Below, piece after piece: positions 35,306-43,939 of a stretch of DNA of 64,000 nucleotides. The notes under the pieces are model-generated. The model was not told where the DNA came from. It did no database searches and saw nothing but the letters and a program-made list of their open reading frames with translations. Each line of letters begins with the position of its first letter. Position 1 is the first letter of the stretch. The stretch is taken from positions 4,078,001-4,142,000 of the forward strand of contig NZ_SOBN01000001.1 in the NCBI RefSeq assembly GCF_004365705.1. The letters run 5' to 3'. Made by a program: the position numbers and the translations under genes. Source of the stretch: Streptomyces sp. 846.5 (GTDB lineage Bacteria > Actinomycetota > Actinomycetes > Streptomycetales > Streptomycetaceae).

Positions 35306-36424
35306 TCAGCGTCGCTGCATATACATGTCGAGCGCCTTGTGCAGCAGCTTGTTGAGCGGGAAGTCCCACTCGCCCAGGTACTCCGCGGCCTGCCCGCCGG
35401 TGCCGACCTTGAACCGGATCAGCCCGAACAGGTGGTCGCTCTCGTCCAGGGTGTCACTGATGCCGCGCAGGTCGTAGACGGTGGCGCCGAGCGCGTAGGC
35501 GTCGCGCATCATCCGCCACTGGATCGCGTTGTTGGGCTGGACCTCGCGCTTGTGCACGGTGGAGGCGCCGTAGGAGTACCAGACGTGCTCGCCGACCGTG
35601 ATCATGGTCGTCCCGGCCAGTGCGTCGCCCTCGTGGTAGGCCAGGTACAGCCGCATCCGGTTGGGGTCCTCGGCGGTCAGGGCCTTCCACTGGCGCTGGA
35701 AGTAGGAGAGCGGGCGCGGGATGAACTGGTCGCGCTCGGCCGTCTCCAGATAGAGCTGGTGGAACACCGGCAGGTCGTCGTAGCCGCCCTGGACGATCTC
35801 CACCCCGGCCTTCTCGGCCTTCTTGATGTTGCGGCGCCACAGCTGGTTGAAGCCCTTGAGGACGTCGTCCAGCGAGCGGTTGGCCAGCGGCACCTGGTAG
35901 ACGTAGCGGGGCTGGACGTCGCCGAAGCCGGCGCCGCCGTCCTCACCCTGCTGCCAACCCATCCGGCGCAGCCGGTCGGCGGTGTCGATGGCCCGCGGCT
36001 CGTACCAGTCGGCCTCGACGTCGCGCAGCCGCTTGGCCTCCTTGCCGGCGATGGCGCTCTTGATCGTCTCGGCCTGCCAGCGGCGGATTATCACCGGCGG
36101 GCCCATCTTCACGGTGAAGGCGCCCTGCGACTTGAGGTGGTCCAGCATCGGCTGCAGCCAGCGGTCCAGGTTCGGGTCGAACCAGTCGATGACCGGGCCC
36201 TCGGGCAGATAGGCGAGGTAGCGCTTGAGCTTGGGGATCTGCCGGTAGAGCACCAGGCCGGCGCCGACGACCGTGCCGCGGTCGTCGAACCAGCCGATGC
36301 TCTCGGAGCGCCACTCGCCCTTGACATCGCCCCAGGAGGGGACCTGCATATGGCTCGCGGAGGGCAGACTCCTGATGAAGGCCAGGTGCTCCTCCCGGCT
36401 GATGGTCCTCAGGCGCAGGCTCAT
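35306..36424 (-). CDS. femX: FemX-like lipid II:glycine glycyltransferase (FemABX family)
   Basis: Adds glycine from Gly-tRNA to the lysine or diaminopimelate side chain of lipid II; in Streptomyces coelicolor the corresponding gene is required for viability in the absence of vanK. The 372-residue product shows two GNAT-like halves: MQVPSWGDVKGEWRSESIGW near residues 26-45 and LAYHEGDALAGTTMITVGEH near 262-281. The family signature YDLRGISDTLDESDHLFGLI and FKVGTGGQAAEYLGEWDFPL is near 322-363. It is transcribed with the racemase-like gene. Confidence 0.92.
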   Translation of the reverse strand: MSLRLRTISREEHLAFIRSLPSASHMQVPSWGDVKGEWRSESIGWFDDRGTVVGAGLVLYRQIPKLKRYLAYLPEGPVIDWFDPNLDRWLQPMLDHLKSQGAFTVKMGPPVIIRRWQAETIKSAIAGKEAKRLRDVEADWYEPRAIDTADRLRRMGWQQGEDGGAGFGDVQPRYVYQVPLANRSLDDVLKGFNQLWRRNIKKAEKAGVEIVQGGYDDLPVFHQLYLETAERDQFIPRPLSYFQRQWKALTAEDPNRMRLYLAYHEGDALAGTTMITVGEHVWYSYGASTVHKREVQPNNAIQWRMMRDAYALGATVYDLRGISDTLDESDHLFGLIRFKVGTGGQAAEYLGEWDFPLNKLLHKALDMYMQRR

Positions 36425-36515
36425 ATGGGGGTGCTCCTCGGGCTTCAGTTCGCGTCAATCGCGAAGCCTACTGCCCAGGTGGGGCACCCCCATAGGGGCG
36501 CTGCTGAGAGTCGGG

Positions 36516-36875
36516 TCAGTAGAGCCCGCCGTGGGCCAGACCGATGCCGAAGCCGGCTGCGGCCGCGACCCCGGCGCAGACCAGGACGAAGCGTTCCATG
36601 GTGGTGACGGAGATGTACTGGCCCACGGCCGCGGTGCCGATGCCGACCAGGCCGGTCCAGGAGGCGACCAGGTGCAGGCCGCGGAACATGCAGGTGGCGA
36701 TGGAGATGGCGGCGAGGATCAGGGTGACCCCGGCCAGCGTGTCGGCCAGCGGATGCGCCTTGCCGTCGCCGGTGTGGAGCCGTGAGCCGGGCCCGTAGGG
36801 GGACATCGGCGCGAGCGAGGGCAGCGAAGTCGGCTGGTTCTGCTGCGGCTGTGAGGGACCGATCGAATGTGCCAT
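36516..36875 (-). CDS. Small integral membrane protein, unknown
   Basis: ATG 36875 follows AAGGAGG, giving 119 residues. The first 50 are Gln/Pro/Ser-rich. Two or three hydrophobic segments follow: LADTLAGVTLILAAISIATC, LVASWTGLVGIGTAAVGQYI and RFVLVCAGVAAAAGFGIGLA. No family is recognised with confidence. It is conserved in position near femX and rpsF in related genomes as far as I recall. Confidence 0.75.
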   Translation of the reverse strand: MAHSIGPSQPQQNQPTSLPSLAPMSPYGPGSRLHTGDGKAHPLADTLAGVTLILAAISIATCMFRGLHLVASWTGLVGIGTAAVGQYISVTTMERFVLVCAGVAAAAGFGIGLAHGGLY

Positions 36876-37005
36876 GGGACCCGCCTCCTTGGGGAGGTTG
36901 CCTGGACCGTCGGCCGGGGGCGGCCGTACGGCCACGGGTGAGGATGGCGCACTGTAGCGCGACCCCTACCCGATGTATACAGATTGCGGCGATTCGGGGG
37001 TGGAT

Positions 37006-37035
37006 TTCAAGACCCCATTCGGGTGCCTGTAGGCT
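37006..37035 (+). promoter_or_regulatory. Candidate rpsF operon promoter
   Basis: TTCAAG (37006-37011), 18 nt, TAGGCT (37030-37035). TAGGCT is a good Streptomyces -10 hexamer. It lies about 165 bp before rpsF, leaving room for the structured leader at 37148-37190. Confidence 0.45.
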
Positions 37036-37147
37036 GGACCGTCTGCACCGGTGTGGCGCGGCTTGTTGCCGCGACCCGTGCGCTGTCGTTGCGGTTCTCC
37101 GCCTCGTTGTCAGTGCCGACCACTACTGTTGCGACGCGTTCAAAAAC

Positions 37148-37190
37148 CCTCCTGCCACGGAAAGACCGTGGCCGCTGAGTCCAGAGGAGG
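37148..37190 (+). promoter_or_regulatory. rpsF leader structure sequestering the ribosome-binding site (S6:S18-like)
   Basis: CCTCCT (37148-37153) is fully complementary to the Shine-Dalgarno AGGAGG (37185-37190). Between them is a stem GCCACGG (37154-37160)/CCGTGGC (37166-37172) with an AAAGA loop. The 3' strand is followed by CGCTGAGTCC, so a CCG trinucleotide spans the end of the inner stem and the bulge. This resembles the S6:S18-binding rpsF leader known in other bacteria, by which S6-S18 represses its own operon. Confidence 0.55.
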
Positions 37191-37200
37191 TGGGTTCCAC

Positions 37201-37491
37201 ATGCGTCATTACGAGGTCATGGTGATCCTCGACCCCGATGTCGAGGAGCGCGCTGTCTCCCCCCTGATCGAGAACTTCCTCAATGTCGTCCGCACCGGCG
37301 GCGGCAATGTGGAGAAGGTCGACACCTGGGGTCGTCGTCGTCTGTCGTACGAGATCAACAAGAAGTCCGAGGGCATCTACTCGGTGATCGACCTCAAGGC
37401 TGAGCCTGCGGTCGTCAAGGAGCTCGACCGGCAGCTCAACCTGAGCGAGCAGGTCCTCCGCACCAAGGTGCTCCGCCCGGACACCCACTGA
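37201..37491 (+). CDS. rpsF: 30S ribosomal protein bS6
   Basis: A 96-residue small-subunit protein reading [20 protein letters not shown], with the RNA-binding block [24 protein letters not shown]. It forms a heterodimer with bS18, encoded in the same operon. The AGGAGG ribosome-binding site lies 10 nt upstream and can pair with CCTCCT in the leader. Confidence 0.99.
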   Translation: MRHYEVMVILDPDVEERAVSPLIENFLNVVRTGGGNVEKVDTWGRRRLSYEINKKSEGIYSVIDLKAEPAVVKELDRQLNLSEQVLRTKVLRPDTH

Positions 37492-37550
37492 GGTTTTTCC
37501 CAAGTGCCCCATTCGTCCGAGCATCCGCTCGGCGGAGCAATGAGGCACTG

Positions 37551-37583
37551 CACCGCACGGCCGTCCGTACGGCCGGCGCGGTG
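37551..37583 (+). terminator. Hairpin between rpsF and ssb
   Basis: Outer stem CACCGC (37551-37556)/GCGGTG (37578-37583), inner stem CGGCCGT (37558-37564)/ACGGCCG (37569-37575), loop CCGT. It may be an attenuator that adjusts ssb expression relative to rpsF, or a processing site. There is no U-run. Confidence 0.5.
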
Positions 37584-37630
37584 AGCACTGCTTGAACGGA
37601 ACCGCTCCCACCGAGAGGTCGTAAACCACC

Positions 37631-38221
37631 ATGGCAGGCGAGACCGTCATCACCCTCGTCGGCAACCTCGTCGACGACCCCGAGCTGCGTTTCACGCCGT
37701 CGGGTGCGGCCGTCGCGAAGTTCCGCCTCGCGTCAACCCCCCGCACATTCGACCGTCAGACGAACGAGTGGAAGGACGGCGAGAGCCTCTTCCTCACGTG
37801 CAACGTCTGGCGTCAGCCGGCGGAGAACTGCGCGGAGTCGCTTCAGCGCGGTATGCGCGTCATCGTCCAGGGGCGTCTGCGTCAGCGTACGTACGACACC
37901 AAAGAGGGCGAGAAGCGCACCGTCTACGAGGTCGAGGTCGACGAGGTCGGCCCGTCGCTGCGCTCCGCCACCGCGAAGGTCACCAAGGCCCAGCGGACCG
38001 GCGGTCAGGGCGGCGGTGGCTTCGGCGGCGGAAGCGGCGGCCAGCAGGGCGGCAACGGCGGCGGCTGGGGTTCGCAGAACTCCGGCGGCGGTCAGTCCGC
38101 TCCGTCCGACGACCCCTGGGCGTCCAGCGCCCCGGCGGGCGGCGGACAGCAGTCCGGCGGAAGCGGCGGCGGCTGGGGTGCCCCGGCCGGCGGCGGCTTC
38201 TCGGACGAGCCTCCGTTCTAG
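37631..38221 (+). CDS. ssb: Single-stranded DNA-binding protein
   Basis: Binds and protects ssDNA in replication and repair. The 196-residue product has an N-terminal OB fold (about 1-112; [40 protein letters not shown]). A Gly/Gln/Ser-rich flexible linker (about 118-187) follows. The acidic C-terminal tip DEPPF recruits partner proteins and is an actinomycete form of the DDIPF end. The gene order rpsF-ssb-rpsR-rplI is standard. Confidence 0.98.
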   Translation: MAGETVITLVGNLVDDPELRFTPSGAAVAKFRLASTPRTFDRQTNEWKDGESLFLTCNVWRQPAENCAESLQRGMRVIVQGRLRQRTYDTKEGEKRTVYEVEVDEVGPSLRSATAKVTKAQRTGGQGGGGFGGGSGGQQGGNGGGWGSQNSGGGQSAPSDDPWASSAPAGGGQQSGGSGGGWGAPAGGGFSDEPPF

Positions 38222-38360
38222 TCCTTCTCGGACGACAGCAGTGTGCTGGGTCGCCTTCCCCGGAAGGCAGCCCGCTCAGACTTGATCCCGTGCGACCCGG
38301 GCGTCGTTCTCGCAACCGCGAGGGCAACGACCGGATCGTGAACACCAGTTGGAGTACATG

Positions 38361-38597
38361 ATGGCGAAGCCGCCTGTACGCAAGCCGAAGAAGAAGGTTT
38401 GCGTTTTCTGCAAGGACAAGATCACCTACGTCGACTACAAGGACACGAACCTGCTTCGCAAGTTCATCTCCGACCGTGGGAAGATCCGCGCCCGCCGGGT
38501 CACCGGCAACTGCACCCAGCACCAGCGCGACGTGGCCACGGCTGTGAAGAACAGCCGCGAGGTCGCTCTGCTGCCCTACACCTCGACCGCTCGCTGA
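38361..38597 (+). CDS. rpsR: 30S ribosomal protein bS18
   Basis: A 78-residue protein, [23 protein letters not shown] 38361 is chosen over ATG 38358 because GGAG (38351-38354) is better spaced. It has CVFC near residue 16 and a further Cys in VTGNCTQHQ, so it is probably the zinc-binding (C+) paralogue type; many Streptomyces carry a second, zinc-free copy elsewhere. The zinc assignment is inferred from the cysteines. Confidence 0.98.
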   Translation: MAKPPVRKPKKKVCVFCKDKITYVDYKDTNLLRKFISDRGKIRARRVTGNCTQHQRDVATAVKNSREVALLPYTSTAR

Positions 38598-38616
38598 ATA
38601 GGAGGGTGACCGAACA

Positions 38617-39063
38617 ATGAAGATCATCCTCACGAACGAGGTCTCCGGCCTCGGTACCGCCGGCGACATCGTCGAGGTCAAGGACGGATACGCCCGCAAC
38701 TACCTGGTCCCGCGTGGCTTCGCCATCCGCTGGACCAAGGGCGGCCAGAAGGACGTGGACGCGATCCGTCGCGCCCGCAAGATCCACGAGATCCAGACCC
38801 TGGAGCAGGCCAACGAGGTCAAGGCCAAGCTCGAGGCCGTCGCCGTGAAGCTCGCCGTGCGTGCGGGCGACGCGGGCCGGCTCTTCGGCTCGGTGACCCC
38901 GAGCGACGTCGTCGAGGCCATCAAGGCCGTCGACGGCCCGCTGGTCGACAAGCGCCGCGTCGAGATCGGTTCGCCGATCAAGACCACCGGTGCCCACCAG
39001 GTCACCGTCAAGCTGCACTCCGACGTGGTCGCCAAGATCAACGTCAACGTGGTCGCTGCCTGA
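38617..39063 (+). CDS. rplI: 50S ribosomal protein bL9
   Basis: A 148-residue protein beginning [21 protein letters not shown], with the conserved [15 protein letters not shown]. It has the long connecting helix ([20 protein letters not shown]) and a C-terminal domain [12 protein letters not shown]. Ribosome-binding site AGGAGG is 12-17 nt upstream. It ends the operon; a terminator follows at 39105. Confidence 0.98.
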   Translation: MKIILTNEVSGLGTAGDIVEVKDGYARNYLVPRGFAIRWTKGGQKDVDAIRRARKIHEIQTLEQANEVKAKLEAVAVKLAVRAGDAGRLFGSVTPSDVVEAIKAVDGPLVDKRRVEIGSPIKTTGAHQVTVKLHSDVVAKINVNVVAA

Positions 39064-39104
39064 CGCACGCCGTACTGGGCTCTGCGGTTTCGCCGAGCCC
39101 ATGG

Positions 39105-39136
39105 AAAGGCCGGTCCCTACTGGGGACCGGCCTTTT
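39105..39136 (+). terminator. rplI operon terminator
   Basis: AAAGGCCGGTCCC (39105-39117), loop TACTG, and the complement (39123-39135) ending in TTTT. It is a classical intrinsic terminator 42 bp after rplI. Confidence 0.9.
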
Positions 39137-39173
39137 CGGCGTTCCCGCGCGTACTCAGAAGCGGACGGCAGTC

Positions 39174-39209
39174 TTTTGAGTACCGGTTTTGAGTACCGGT
39201 CTGAGTAGG
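39174..39209. repeat. Tandem 13-bp repeat, operator-like
   Basis: TTTTGAGTACCGG at 39174-39186 and again at 39187-39199, then a degenerate third TCTGAGTAGG at 39200-39209. An inverted GTACTCA occurs upstream near 39153. They lie 75-110 bp before the GNAT-like gene, in its promoter region. Confidence 0.5.
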
Positions 39210-39282
39210 TCCACGGATTCCAAGCCCTGTGACGGCGCGCACGATGAAGTGGTACTGACCAGTAACTTACCAGGGAGAGGTC

Positions 39283-40449
39283 ATGGCCATCGAGGTCACC
39301 AAGGTGACCGACCGGGCGGCGCTGCGGGAGTTCTGCGAACTGCCGCTGCGCCTCCATCCGCAGTCCCGCTATGTGCCCGTGCCGGAACGCCGGATCCGGG
39401 CCTGGTACGAGGGGACGGGACCGCAGCGTCGCTACGGACCCGTCGACCTCTATCTGGCCCACGACCGCGGCGGCCGGGTGGTGGGGCGCACCTGCCTGCA
39501 CCGCAACAGCGCGCTGGACGCCCGGGTCGGACGGCAGGTCCAGCTGTTCGGCCTCACCGAGTTCGCCGACGCGCGCAGCGACCCGGCGCTGGTGGTCGGC
39601 GGCGACGACCCGGCCAAGGAACTGCTGGACCTGGCCGAGCAGGCGGCCACCGTGAGCGGCTGCGACCTGCTGCTCGGCCCGGTCGAGCTGCTGCCGGACC
39701 AGTCCCCCGGGGTGCTGGTCTCCGGCTTCGCCGAACGCGGCTTCAGCGGCGGCGGCTGGAGCCCGGCCTACTACCCGGCCGCCTACGAGCGGCTGGGGTT
39801 CACCCGGCGCTGGCCCGGGCGGACCTGGATCGTCGAGGGCCTGGACGACCCCGGGCGGCTGCGCCCCGAAAAGGCCTTCGTGGTGGACGAGCAGCGGATG
39901 CGGGACGAGGAGCTCCGGGTGCACCGGGGGAGTCGGCGCTCGCTGCGGCGGATTCTCCCCGTGCTGCGGCAGATCCTCAACGCCTCCGCGGAGCAGGTGG
40001 AGCAGCGGACCGAGGTCTCCGCCGCGGACTTCGCCGAGCGGGCGGCCGGGCTGATCCGGGTGCTGGACGAGCGACTGCCGCTGTACCTGACCAGGGCGGG
40101 TGAGCCGGTGGCCTTCCTGCTGGCCGTCCCGGACGTGTCCCCGTTCCTGGTGGCCGCCCGGGGCCGGCCCTCGGAGTGGCAGCGGCTGGCGCTGCGCGCG
40201 GCGGCCTGGCGCGGGAATCACCCGGACGAGGCGGCGCTGGTCGCCTCGGGCACCCTGCCGCAGTGGCAGGGGCGGGGCTACCTGACCCTGCTGGCACGGG
40301 AGCTCTACCGGGCGCTGGGGGAGGCGGGGTACCGGACCCTGCGCGGCTACCGGGTGCCGGAGGGGGACCGGGCCGCGGAGGCGCCGTACCGGGGGATGGG
40401 CGGGCGGCCGCTGCACCGCACGACCTTCTACGAGCGCCGGCTGCGCTAG
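39283..40449 (+). CDS. GNAT-fold protein, YghO-like, unknown substrate
   Basis: A 388-residue protein beginning MAIEVTKVTDRAALREFCEL, with GGGAGAGG just upstream. It resembles the large N-acetyltransferase-like family of E. coli YghO: ALREFCELPLRLHPQSRYVP at the N-terminus, GPVELLPDQSPGVLVSGFAE near residue 128 and PEGDRAAEAPYRGMGGRPLH at the end, with NHPDEAALVASGTLPQWQGRG near 308-328. The catalytic activity is not known. Repeats at 39174-39209 suggest dedicated regulation. It ends shortly before the convergent MATE gene; the spacer has only a low-complexity GCACAGGC/GCGCAGGC stretch. Confidence 0.75.
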   Translation: MAIEVTKVTDRAALREFCELPLRLHPQSRYVPVPERRIRAWYEGTGPQRRYGPVDLYLAHDRGGRVVGRTCLHRNSALDARVGRQVQLFGLTEFADARSDPALVVGGDDPAKELLDLAEQAATVSGCDLLLGPVELLPDQSPGVLVSGFAERGFSGGGWSPAYYPAAYERLGFTRRWPGRTWIVEGLDDPGRLRPEKAFVVDEQRMRDEELRVHRGSRRSLRRILPVLRQILNASAEQVEQRTEVSAADFAERAAGLIRVLDERLPLYLTRAGEPVAFLLAVPDVSPFLVAARGRPSEWQRLALRAAAWRGNHPDEAALVASGTLPQWQGRGYLTLLARELYRALGEAGYRTLRGYRVPEGDRAAEAPYRGMGGRPLHRTTFYERRLR

Positions 40450-40563
40450 GAGGGCTCCTGGGCTGCGTCGGGGTGTGCGCGGGCTGGGCCGGCAGGTGCG
40501 GCGGGTGGCATTCGGGGGCACAGGCACGGGCACAAGCGCAGGCAGGGGCGCAGGCGCAGGGCC

Positions 40564-41922
40564 TCAGGCCCGCACCGCACCGGTGACCAGCCAGGCCCCG
40601 GTGCGGGCCCGCAGGGTCATGAAGAGCAGCCGGACGGCCATGCACAGGGCGATGGCGCCCCAGAGCGCGACCAGGCTGCCGCTGCCGATGGTGAGCGCGA
40701 CCGGCGCGTACGCCGCCAGGGTGCCCAGCATGGCCCAGGCCAGGTAGGGGCCGTCGCCCGCGCCCATCAGCACGCCGTCCAGGACGAAGACGACGCCGCA
40801 CACGGGCTGGGAGGCCGCGGCGATCAGCAGGACGGTGCCGAGCTGCTGCCTGACCGCGGGGTCGTTGGTGAACAGCGGCAGATACAGGGGGCGCGCGAGC
40901 AGCAGCAGCGCGCCCAGCATGACCCCGGTGCCGATCCCCCACTCCACCATCCGCCGGGTCGCGGCGCGGGCTCCCCCGGTGTCGTCGGCGCCCAGGTAGC
41001 GGCCGATGATGGCCTGCCCGGCGATGGCGATCGCGTCCAGGGCGAAGGCCAGGAAGTTCCACAGCGACATGGCGATCTGCTGGGAGGCCATCGCCGTGTT
41101 GCCGAGCCTGGCGGCGACGGCGGTGGCGATGAGCAGGATGGCGCGCAGGCTGAGCGTGCGCACCAGCAGCGGCGCTCCGGCGGTGGCGCAGGCGCGGATG
41201 CCGGGCAGGTCGGGGCGCAGGTCGGCGCGGGTCCTGAGCAGTCCGAGCCGGCGCGCTCCCCTGGCGACGACGGCGAGATAGGTCGCGGCCATGCCCCACT
41301 GGGCGATCACCGTGCCGAGGGCGGAGCCGGCGATCCCGAGCCCGGCGCCGTAGACCAGGCCGAGGTTGAGCAGCAGATTGACGGTGAAGCCCGCCACGGC
41401 CACCGCCAGCGGGGTGCGGGTGTCCTGGAGACCGCGCAGCACGCCGGTGGCGGCCATCACGATCAGCATGGCGGGGATCCCGGCGGCGCTGATGCGCAGG
41501 TAGTCGACGGCGTAGGGGGTGGCGGTGGGGGAGGCGCCGAAGACCCGGATCAGCTCGGGGGCCAGTCCCACGGCCAGGGCGACGACGGGCACGGCCAGCA
41601 GGACCGCGAGCCAGATGCCGTCGATGCCCTGCCGGACGGCGGCGCGGCGGTCGCCGGAGCCGACCCGGCGGGCGACGGCCGCCGTGGTGGCGTAGGCGAG
41701 GAAGACGAAGACCCCGACCAGGGTCGAGAGCAGCGAGGCGGCCACGCCCAGGCCGGCCAGCTGGGCGGTGCCGAGGTGGCCGACGATGGCGGAGTCCGCC
41801 ATCAGGAACAGCGGTTCGGCGATGAGGGCGCCGAAGGCGGGGACCGCCAGGGTGAGGATCTCCCGGTCGTGCCTGGTCCGGCGGACGGGCGGCTGAGGGA
41901 GGGCGGGGGACGTCGGTCGCAT
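40564..41922 (-). CDS. MATE-family efflux transporter (DinF-like)
   Basis: Multidrug or toxin exporter coupled to ion gradients. ATG 41922 gives 452 residues with 12 hydrophobic segments in two homologous halves. Diagnostic stretches are REILTLAVPAFGALIAEPLF near residues 18-37, LMADSAIVGHLGTAQLAGLG near 38-57 and AIAGQAIIGRYLGADDTGGA near 298. DinF-type relatives near dnaB are usual in Streptomyces. A longer frame starting at 41958 lacks a better ribosome-binding site. Its upstream region is shared with the DnaA-box cluster. Confidence 0.92.
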   Translation of the reverse strand: MRPTSPALPQPPVRRTRHDREILTLAVPAFGALIAEPLFLMADSAIVGHLGTAQLAGLGVAASLLSTLVGVFVFLAYATTAAVARRVGSGDRRAAVRQGIDGIWLAVLLAVPVVALAVGLAPELIRVFGASPTATPYAVDYLRISAAGIPAMLIVMAATGVLRGLQDTRTPLAVAVAGFTVNLLLNLGLVYGAGLGIAGSALGTVIAQWGMAATYLAVVARGARRLGLLRTRADLRPDLPGIRACATAGAPLLVRTLSLRAILLIATAVAARLGNTAMASQQIAMSLWNFLAFALDAIAIAGQAIIGRYLGADDTGGARAATRRMVEWGIGTGVMLGALLLLARPLYLPLFTNDPAVRQQLGTVLLIAAASQPVCGVVFVLDGVLMGAGDGPYLAWAMLGTLAAYAPVALTIGSGSLVALWGAIALCMAVRLLFMTLRARTGAWLVTGAVRA

Positions 41923-41935
41923 GGTCCTACCGTAG

Positions 41936-42197
41936 TCATCCACAGGTAATGTCCGCATGCCTGTTTCAGGTATTACTCATGAGTGCTCCGTGTAGCGGTT
42001 CGCGCACCCCTGGTCGTGATCTTCATGCTCCGCGTGAAATTTTTCTCCTACACAAGGGGTGATGGGTGTTATTCCAGGTCAGCGTGTTGACGGTGGAAAG
42101 ATCTTCGGGTTATCCACAGGTTGTCCCCCGGGCCGTGCACAGCTTGGGGTCGGTTCTCCACAGTCCGGGGCCCTTCATCCACATGGCCTGTGGATAA
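41936..42197. promoter_or_regulatory. DnaA-box cluster upstream of dnaB
   Basis: Two perfect TTATCCACA-type boxes in inverted orientation, 42110-42118 and 42189-42197, with variants at 41936-41944 (TCATCCACA), 42121-42129 (TTGTCCCCC), 42154-42162 (TTCTCCACA) and 42175-42183 (TCATCCACA). The 42110 box could overlap the -10 of a TTGACG (42087-42092) promoter with 17-nt spacing. Short dyads CCTGTTTCAGG and ACTCATGAGT (41960-41984) also lie here. The spacer (41923-42391) has no credible gene. Confidence 0.75.
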
Positions 42198-42391
42198 CCA
42201 TCTTGGCCGATGGGCTGATCCCCCCTTAGCGTGAGCGTTCCGCCGACGCGCCGCAGAGGGTGCAGGTGCCCCGGTGTCAGTGGGGTGCCGTATAGAAGAG
42301 AGTGACGGCGGGACGGCCGGGCACGGGGCGGAAACATCAGGAGGCGCGGCATGCAGCAGGGACGCGAAGGGGCCTCCGGCGGGGGTGCCCG

Positions 42392-43915
42392 GTGAGCGAC
42401 GTGCCGTACGACGACCACGACGAGGTCCCGCCACCGGACGAGGAGTGGCCACCGCCGCCGAGCCAGAGCCCGGGCGACCGGCAGCCCTTCAAGGTCTTCC
42501 AGGGGAAGGGCGGCTCCGGCGGCAACCAGGCGGACCGTTCGTCCTACGACAACGCCGGCAGCAAGGGCGACTCGCGCGGCGACTCAGCCGCCTACGAGCG
42601 GGTGCCCCCGCAGGACCTGGCGGCCGAGCAGTCGGTGCTGGGCGGCATGCTGCTGTCCAAGGACGCGATCGCCGACGTCGTCGAGGTGCTGAAGCCGGTC
42701 GACTACTACCGCCCCGCGCACGAGCTGATCCACAGCGCCATCCTCGACCTCTACGCACGCGGCGAACCGGCCGACCCGATCACCGTCGCCAGCGAACTGG
42801 TCAAGCGCGGCGAGATCACCCGCGTCGGCGGCCCCTCCTATCTGCACACCCTGGTCAACTCGGTCCCCACCGCCGCCAACGCCGAGTACTACGCCGAGAT
42901 CGTCCACGAGCGCGCGGTGCTGCGCCGCCTGGTCGAGGCCGGCACCCGCATCGCGCAGATGGGCTACGCCGCCGAGGGCGACGTCGACGAGATCGTCAAC
43001 GCCGCCCAGGCCGAGATCTACGCCGTCACCGAGCAGCGCACCAACGAGGACTACGCCCCCCTCGGCGAGATCATGGAGGGTGCCCTCGACGAGATCGAGT
43101 CCATCGGCTCCCGCAGCGGCCAGATGTCCGGCGTCCCTACCGGCTTCGCCGACCTCGACTCGCTCACCAACGGGCTGCACCCGGGCCAGATGATCGTCGT
43201 GGCGGCGAGGCCCGCGATGGGAAAAAGCACGCTTGCGCTCGATTTTGCCCGTTCCTGTTCGGTGAAACACAAGATTCCGAGCGTCTTCTTCTCGCTGGAA
43301 ATGGGGCGCAACGAGATCGCGATGCGTCTGCTCTCGGCGGAGGCCCGGGTCGCGCTGCACCATATGCGGTCGGGGAACATGACCGACGAGGACTGGACCC
43401 GACTGGCGCGGCGGATGCCGGAGTTGAACGATTCTCCGCTCTTCATCGACGACTCCCCCAACCTGTCGATGATGGAGATCCGGGCCAAGTGCCGGCGGCT
43501 GAAGCAGCGCAACGACCTGCGGCTGGTGGTGATCGACTACCTCCAGCTGATGCAGAACGGCGGCTCACGGCGGCCCGAGAGCCGGCAGCAGGAGGTCTCC
43601 GAGATGTCGCGAAACCTCAAGCTGCTCGCCAAGGAGCTGGAACTCCCGGTGATCGCGCTGTCGCAGCTGAACCGTGGCCCCGAACAGCGAACGGACAAAA
43701 GGCCGATGGTCTCCGACCTTCGCGAAAGTGGATCCATCGAACAGGATGCCGACATGGTCATCTTGTTGCATCGAGAGGATGCATACGAAAAGGAATCGCC
43801 GCGTGCCGGTGAGGCCGACCTGATCGTCGCCAAGCACCGCAACGGTCCCACGGCGACGATCACTGTGGCCTTCCAGGGCCACTACTCCCGCTTCGTGGAC
43901 ATGGCCCAGAGCTGA
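42392..43915 (+). CDS. dnaB: Replicative DNA helicase DnaB
   Basis: Hexameric 5'-3' helicase that drives the replication fork. The GTG at 42392 gives 507 residues, with an N-terminal acidic/Pro-rich extension (1-70). The N-terminal domain starts near QDLAAEQSVLGGMLLSKDAI. The RecA-like motor has Walker A VAARPAMGKSTLALDFARS near residues 270-288, LEMGRNEIAMRLLSAEARV near 302, the Walker B region RLVVIDYLQLMQNG near 375-388 and SDLRESGSIEQDADMVILLH near 440. No intein interrupts it. Two DnaA-box pairs precede it. Confidence 0.98.
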   Translation: MSDVPYDDHDEVPPPDEEWPPPPSQSPGDRQPFKVFQGKGGSGGNQADRSSYDNAGSKGDSRGDSAAYERVPPQDLAAEQSVLGGMLLSKDAIADVVEVLKPVDYYRPAHELIHSAILDLYARGEPADPITVASELVKRGEITRVGGPSYLHTLVNSVPTAANAEYYAEIVHERAVLRRLVEAGTRIAQMGYAAEGDVDEIVNAAQAEIYAVTEQRTNEDYAPLGEIMEGALDEIESIGSRSGQMSGVPTGFADLDSLTNGLHPGQMIVVAARPAMGKSTLALDFARSCSVKHKIPSVFFSLEMGRNEIAMRLLSAEARVALHHMRSGNMTDEDWTRLARRMPELNDSPLFIDDSPNLSMMEIRAKCRRLKQRNDLRLVVIDYLQLMQNGGSRRPESRQQEVSEMSRNLKLLAKELELPVIALSQLNRGPEQRTDKRPMVSDLRESGSIEQDADMVILLHREDAYEKESPRAGEADLIVAKHRNGPTATITVAFQGHYSRFVDMAQS

Positions 43916-43939
43916 GCGGAGTGAGCGCGTGGCTGCTGC

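Noticed and set aside
40490..40560. Repeated GCACAGGC/GCGCAGGC units resembling a repeat array
   Set aside because: Units are short, irregular and without spacers; this is low-complexity sequence between convergent genes, not CRISPR.
43200..43300. An intein insertion at the DnaB Walker A site
   Set aside because: Walker A and its flanks (ARPAMGKSTLALDFARS) are continuous, and the protein has normal length.
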